Part shown: positions 62,081 to 64,000 of the stretch, in pieces
Position numbering within the stretch: position 1 is the first letter of the stretch
How the letters are laid out: every line of letters begins with the position of its first letter
Assembly: GCF_050717545.1 (NCBI RefSeq)
Contig: NZ_JBOITN010000008.1
Location: forward strand, 62,001 to 126,000
Direction of reading: 5' to 3'
Length of the DNA stretch: 64,000 nt
Source: Clostridium_AD sp050717545
GTDB lineage: Bacteria > Bacillota > Clostridia > Clostridiales > Clostridiaceae
Notes under the pieces: model-generated
The model's database searches: none
What the model saw: only the letters and a program-made list of their open reading frames with translations
What the model was told of the DNA's origin: nothing
Position numbers and translations under genes: made by a program

Positions 62081-62110
62081 AAATAGTGAAAAATAGTGAA
62101 AAATAGTGAA
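62081..62110 (+). repeat. Three perfect tandem copies of AAATAGTGAA
   Basis: A 10-bp unit at 62081-62090, 62091-62100 and 62101-62110, directly after the oxidoreductase stop codon and running into its terminator. Confidence 0.9.
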
Positions 62111-62141
62111 ACATCGATTAATTGTAAATCGGTGTTTTTTT
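62109..62141 (+). terminator. Terminator of the oxidoreductase gene
   Basis: AAACATCGATT (62109-62119) pairs with AATCGGTGTTT (62127-62137), one G-U, followed by T residues. Confidence 0.85.
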
Positions 62142-62305
62142 AGTATATTTCTTAAATAAATATAGTATTTGCTATAAAGAGCACTTATTTCATCTGAATT
62201 ATGGTATAATATAAGGTAAATAGAAATTGTGTACGGAAAGATAAAATGAACAAGGGATTGAAGTTTTCTATGTTTCCTCGCTAACCAAGAAGGAAGGAAA
62301 AAAAG

Positions 62306-62608
62306 ATGATAATGCTTTCGAAAATATATAAACTATGTGAATGTTTTGAAAAACAAGATAGAAATACAGGTATTATGAAATTAATAAATAAAGGGTTTAG
62401 TGAGACTACTGCCACAAAATATTACAATATTTGGAAAAGGCATTATATGGACACAAATACTGATGACTTAATGGTTTCAGGTATTTATATAGAAACCAAT
62501 AGAGTAAGAAAACTCTTAGAAGAGTGCACGTTTACGGAACGTCAAATGTATCTAGAAGCGCTGAGCAAAGAACAACTTATTAGAATAACTCAAGTACTTC
62601 TTAAATAA
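62306..62608 (+). CDS. Small hypothetical protein
   Basis: A 100-residue helical protein I do not recognise. RBS AAGGAAGG lies ten bases before the ATG. Its first half (LINKGFSETTATKYYNIWKR) has a helix-turn-helix look, with a phage or plasmid replication/terminase-like pattern, and the second half is charged and helical. No membrane segment. It lies alone between the oxidoreductase and clpB, both of which have their own signals. A small DNA-binding protein is one possibility. Confidence 0.6.
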   Translation: MIMLSKIYKLCECFEKQDRNTGIMKLINKGFSETTATKYYNIWKRHYMDTNTDDLMVSGIYIETNRVRKLLEECTFTERQMYLEALSKEQLIRITQVLLK

Positions 62609-62670
62609 TAATTTCAATAAAATTAGTAATGTAAAAGTAAATTATATCATTACATATAATTTAAAAAAAT

Positions 62671-62711
62671 AATCACTATAGTAACTTGAATTTTAAGCGA
62701 CTATGGTGATT
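62671..62711 (+). terminator. Probable terminator before clpB
   Basis: AATCACTATAGT (62671-62682) pairs with ACTATGGTGATT (62700-62711), one G-U; the loop is 17 nt and the following tract is only moderately T-rich. Confidence 0.5.
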
Positions 62712-62774
62712 AATTTATATTTCAAAATAAAATGGGTAATAATAATTTAATAAACTAAAGGGAGGGTTATTTAA

Positions 62775-64000
62775 ATGGATGTAGAAAAATTAACAGTAAA
62801 GGTTCAACAATCATTAAATGAGGCTCAATTATTAGCTGTAAAAAATAATCATCAACAGGTAGATACAATTCATTTATTTGCAGCGCTTATAGCTCAAGAG
62901 GATGGGCTCATTCCTAATATATTCAGTAAAATGGGAGTGGACATAATTAGCCTTAATAATGATATTAAAAATACACTGGATAGAATGCCAAAAGTGTCAG
63001 GAAGCGGTGTTGATAGTGGGTCCGTCTATGCTACTAGAAGATTTGAAGAAGTTTTCGTCTGTTCTGAAGCAGAAGCTAAAAAATTTAAAGATTCTTTTAT
63101 TAGTGTTGAACATGTAATGCTTGGATTAATGGGTGTAAAAACTAAAGAAATTGTTGATATATTAAAAGAATTCAATATAACTAAAGAAGCATTTTTAAGT
63201 GTACTTTCCAGCGTCCGTGGGAATCAGCGGGTAGAAAGTGCTGATCCAGAAGGTACTTATGAGGCGCTAGTAAAATATGGCTCAAATCTTGTGGAGCAAG
63301 CGAAAAAGCATAAATTAGATCCTGTAATAGGAAGAGATGAGGAAATTAGGCGGGTTATAAGAATACTTTCTAGAAGAACTAAAAATAATCCGGTACTTAT
63401 AGGGGAACCTGGAGTAGGTAAAACTGCTATAGTTGAAGGACTTGCCCAAAGAATTGTAAAAGGAGATGTACCAGAAGGTCTTAAGAATAAAATAATATTT
63501 TCTTTAGATATGGGAGCTCTTATTGCTGGAGCTAAATTTAAAGGTGAGTTTGAAGAAAGACTTAAAGCTGTTCTAAAAGAGGTAGAAACAAGTGAAGGGA
63601 AAATAATTTTATTTATAGATGAAATTCATAACATAGTTGGGGCAGGAAAATCAGAGGGCTCTATGGATGCTGGTAACATGATAAAACCACTGCTTGCAAG
63701 AGGAAGTTTGCATTGCATCGGAGCAACTACTTTTGATGAATATAGAAAATATTTAGAAAAGGATAAAGCTCTAGAGAGAAGATTTCAGCCAGTAACTATT
63801 GAGGAACCAACAGTTGAAGATTCAGTATCAATTCTTAGAGGCCTTAAAGAAAAATTTGAAATATATCATGGGATAAGAATCCATGATTCAGCTATTGTTG
63901 CAGCAGCTAAACTTTCAGATAGGTATATAACCGCAAGGTTTCTACCAGATAAGTCAATAGATCTTATTGACGAGGCATGTGCAATGATAAGGACCGATAT
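62775..64000 (+). CDS. clpB: ATP-dependent disaggregase ClpB (3' partial)
   Basis: AAA+ chaperone that rescues aggregated proteins with DnaK. The gene is open to the right edge (408 codons seen), out of about 860 in the family. The N-terminal Clp repeat domain spans about residues 1-145. NBD1 follows with Walker A GEPGVGKT (210-217) and Walker B ILFIDEIH near 280, then IGATTFDEYRKYLEKDKALERRF (sensor region, here noted by GATTFDEYRKY and ALERRF), and the D1 small domain begins in DLIDEACA. The last seen part is before the coiled-coil M domain, which separates ClpB from ClpC, so ClpB rests on N-domain sequence and the KYLEKDKALERRFQ pattern. RBS GGGAGG. No CtsR or CIRCE site was recognised upstream. 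Confidence 0.88.
   Translation, partial: MDVEKLTVKVQQSLNEAQLLAVKNNHQQVDTIHLFAALIAQEDGLIPNIFSKMGVDIISLNNDIKNTLDRMPKVSGSGVDSGSVYATRRFEEVFVCSEAEAKKFKDSFISVEHVMLGLMGVKTKEIVDILKEFNITKEAFLSVLSSVRGNQRVESADPEGTYEALVKYGSNLVEQAKKHKLDPVIGRDEEIRRVIRILSRRTKNNPVLIGEPGVGKTAIVEGLAQRIVKGDVPEGLKNKIIFSLDMGALIAGAKFKGEFEERLKAVLKEVETSEGKIILFIDEIHNIVGAGKSEGSMDAGNMIKPLLARGSLHCIGATTFDEYRKYLEKDKALERRFQPVTIEEPTVEDSVSILRGLKEKFEIYHGIRIHDSAIVAAAKLSDRYITARFLPDKSIDLIDEACAMIRTD

Noticed and set aside
62081..62110. Short CRISPR or attachment site
   Set aside because: The units are contiguous 10-mers without spacers, and there is no integrase or tRNA nearby.

Overview
This window is AT-rich chromosomal DNA from an endospore-forming, low-GC Firmicute, most likely Clostridium sensu stricto. 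Supporting evidence: AGA-dominated arginine codons, strong GGAGG ribosome binding sites, spore genes (cotJABC, prkA-yhbH-spoVR, a gamma-SASP-like repeat protein), a PPi-type phosphofructokinase and a TPP-riboswitch thiamine salvage operon. No rRNA, tRNA, CRISPR array, insertion sequence or phage gene was seen. Both ends cut genes: a LevR-type activator on the left and clpB on the right.

Layout. 1-7300: a LevR-type sigma-54 activator, a well-spaced -24/-12 promoter, and a mannose-family PTS operon (IIB, IIAB, IIC, IID, ManO/DUF956, IIA) that is mosaic in codon use. 7300-13200: AI-2E-family membrane protein, L25/Ctc, a small unknown protein, then on the minus strand cotJCBA, the SASP-like protein and an anchored esterase. 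13200-20000: glpK behind a leader terminator, then the TPP riboswitch with thiD-cytX-thiM-thiE, then PPi-PFK. 20000-30400: AlaX editing protein, FAD oxidoreductase, prkA-yhbH-spoVR, two membrane proteases (CPBP and rhomboid) and an NAD-dependent epimerase.

30450-53150 is a uronate/pectin-fragment locus: uxaC, a LacI repressor, a TRAP transporter (dctPQM), eda, two PfkB-type KDG kinases, uxaB, uxaA, a HIT protein, a YesM/YesN two-component system, kdgF, an orphan TRAP receptor, a TPR protein, a GH2 beta-galactosidase, a second LacI regulator and kduI. Imported galacturonate would pass UxaC, UxaB, UxaA, KdgK and Eda to pyruvate and glyceraldehyde-3-phosphate. KdgF and KduI feed in unsaturated uronates; no kduD is visible. 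A shared operator (TGTTCACGTTAACA) lies in front of uxaC and dctP, with a half-match before eda, and looks like a local LacI regulon.

53300-61000 is an oligosaccharide module: a cytoplasmic GH30 glycosidase, an LplB/LplC/LplA-type ABC importer without its own ATPase, and a membrane-bound AraC sensor-regulator. A duplicated block of about 117 bp precedes both the GH30 gene and the transporter operon, the strongest unexplained regulatory structure here. The window ends with an Old Yellow Enzyme homologue, a small unknown protein and the start of clpB. I found no clearly new multi-gene system; the most notable items are the duplicated promoter module, the mosaic PTS operon, the uronate operators, the orphan TRAP receptor beside a two-component system, and the spore repeat protein.
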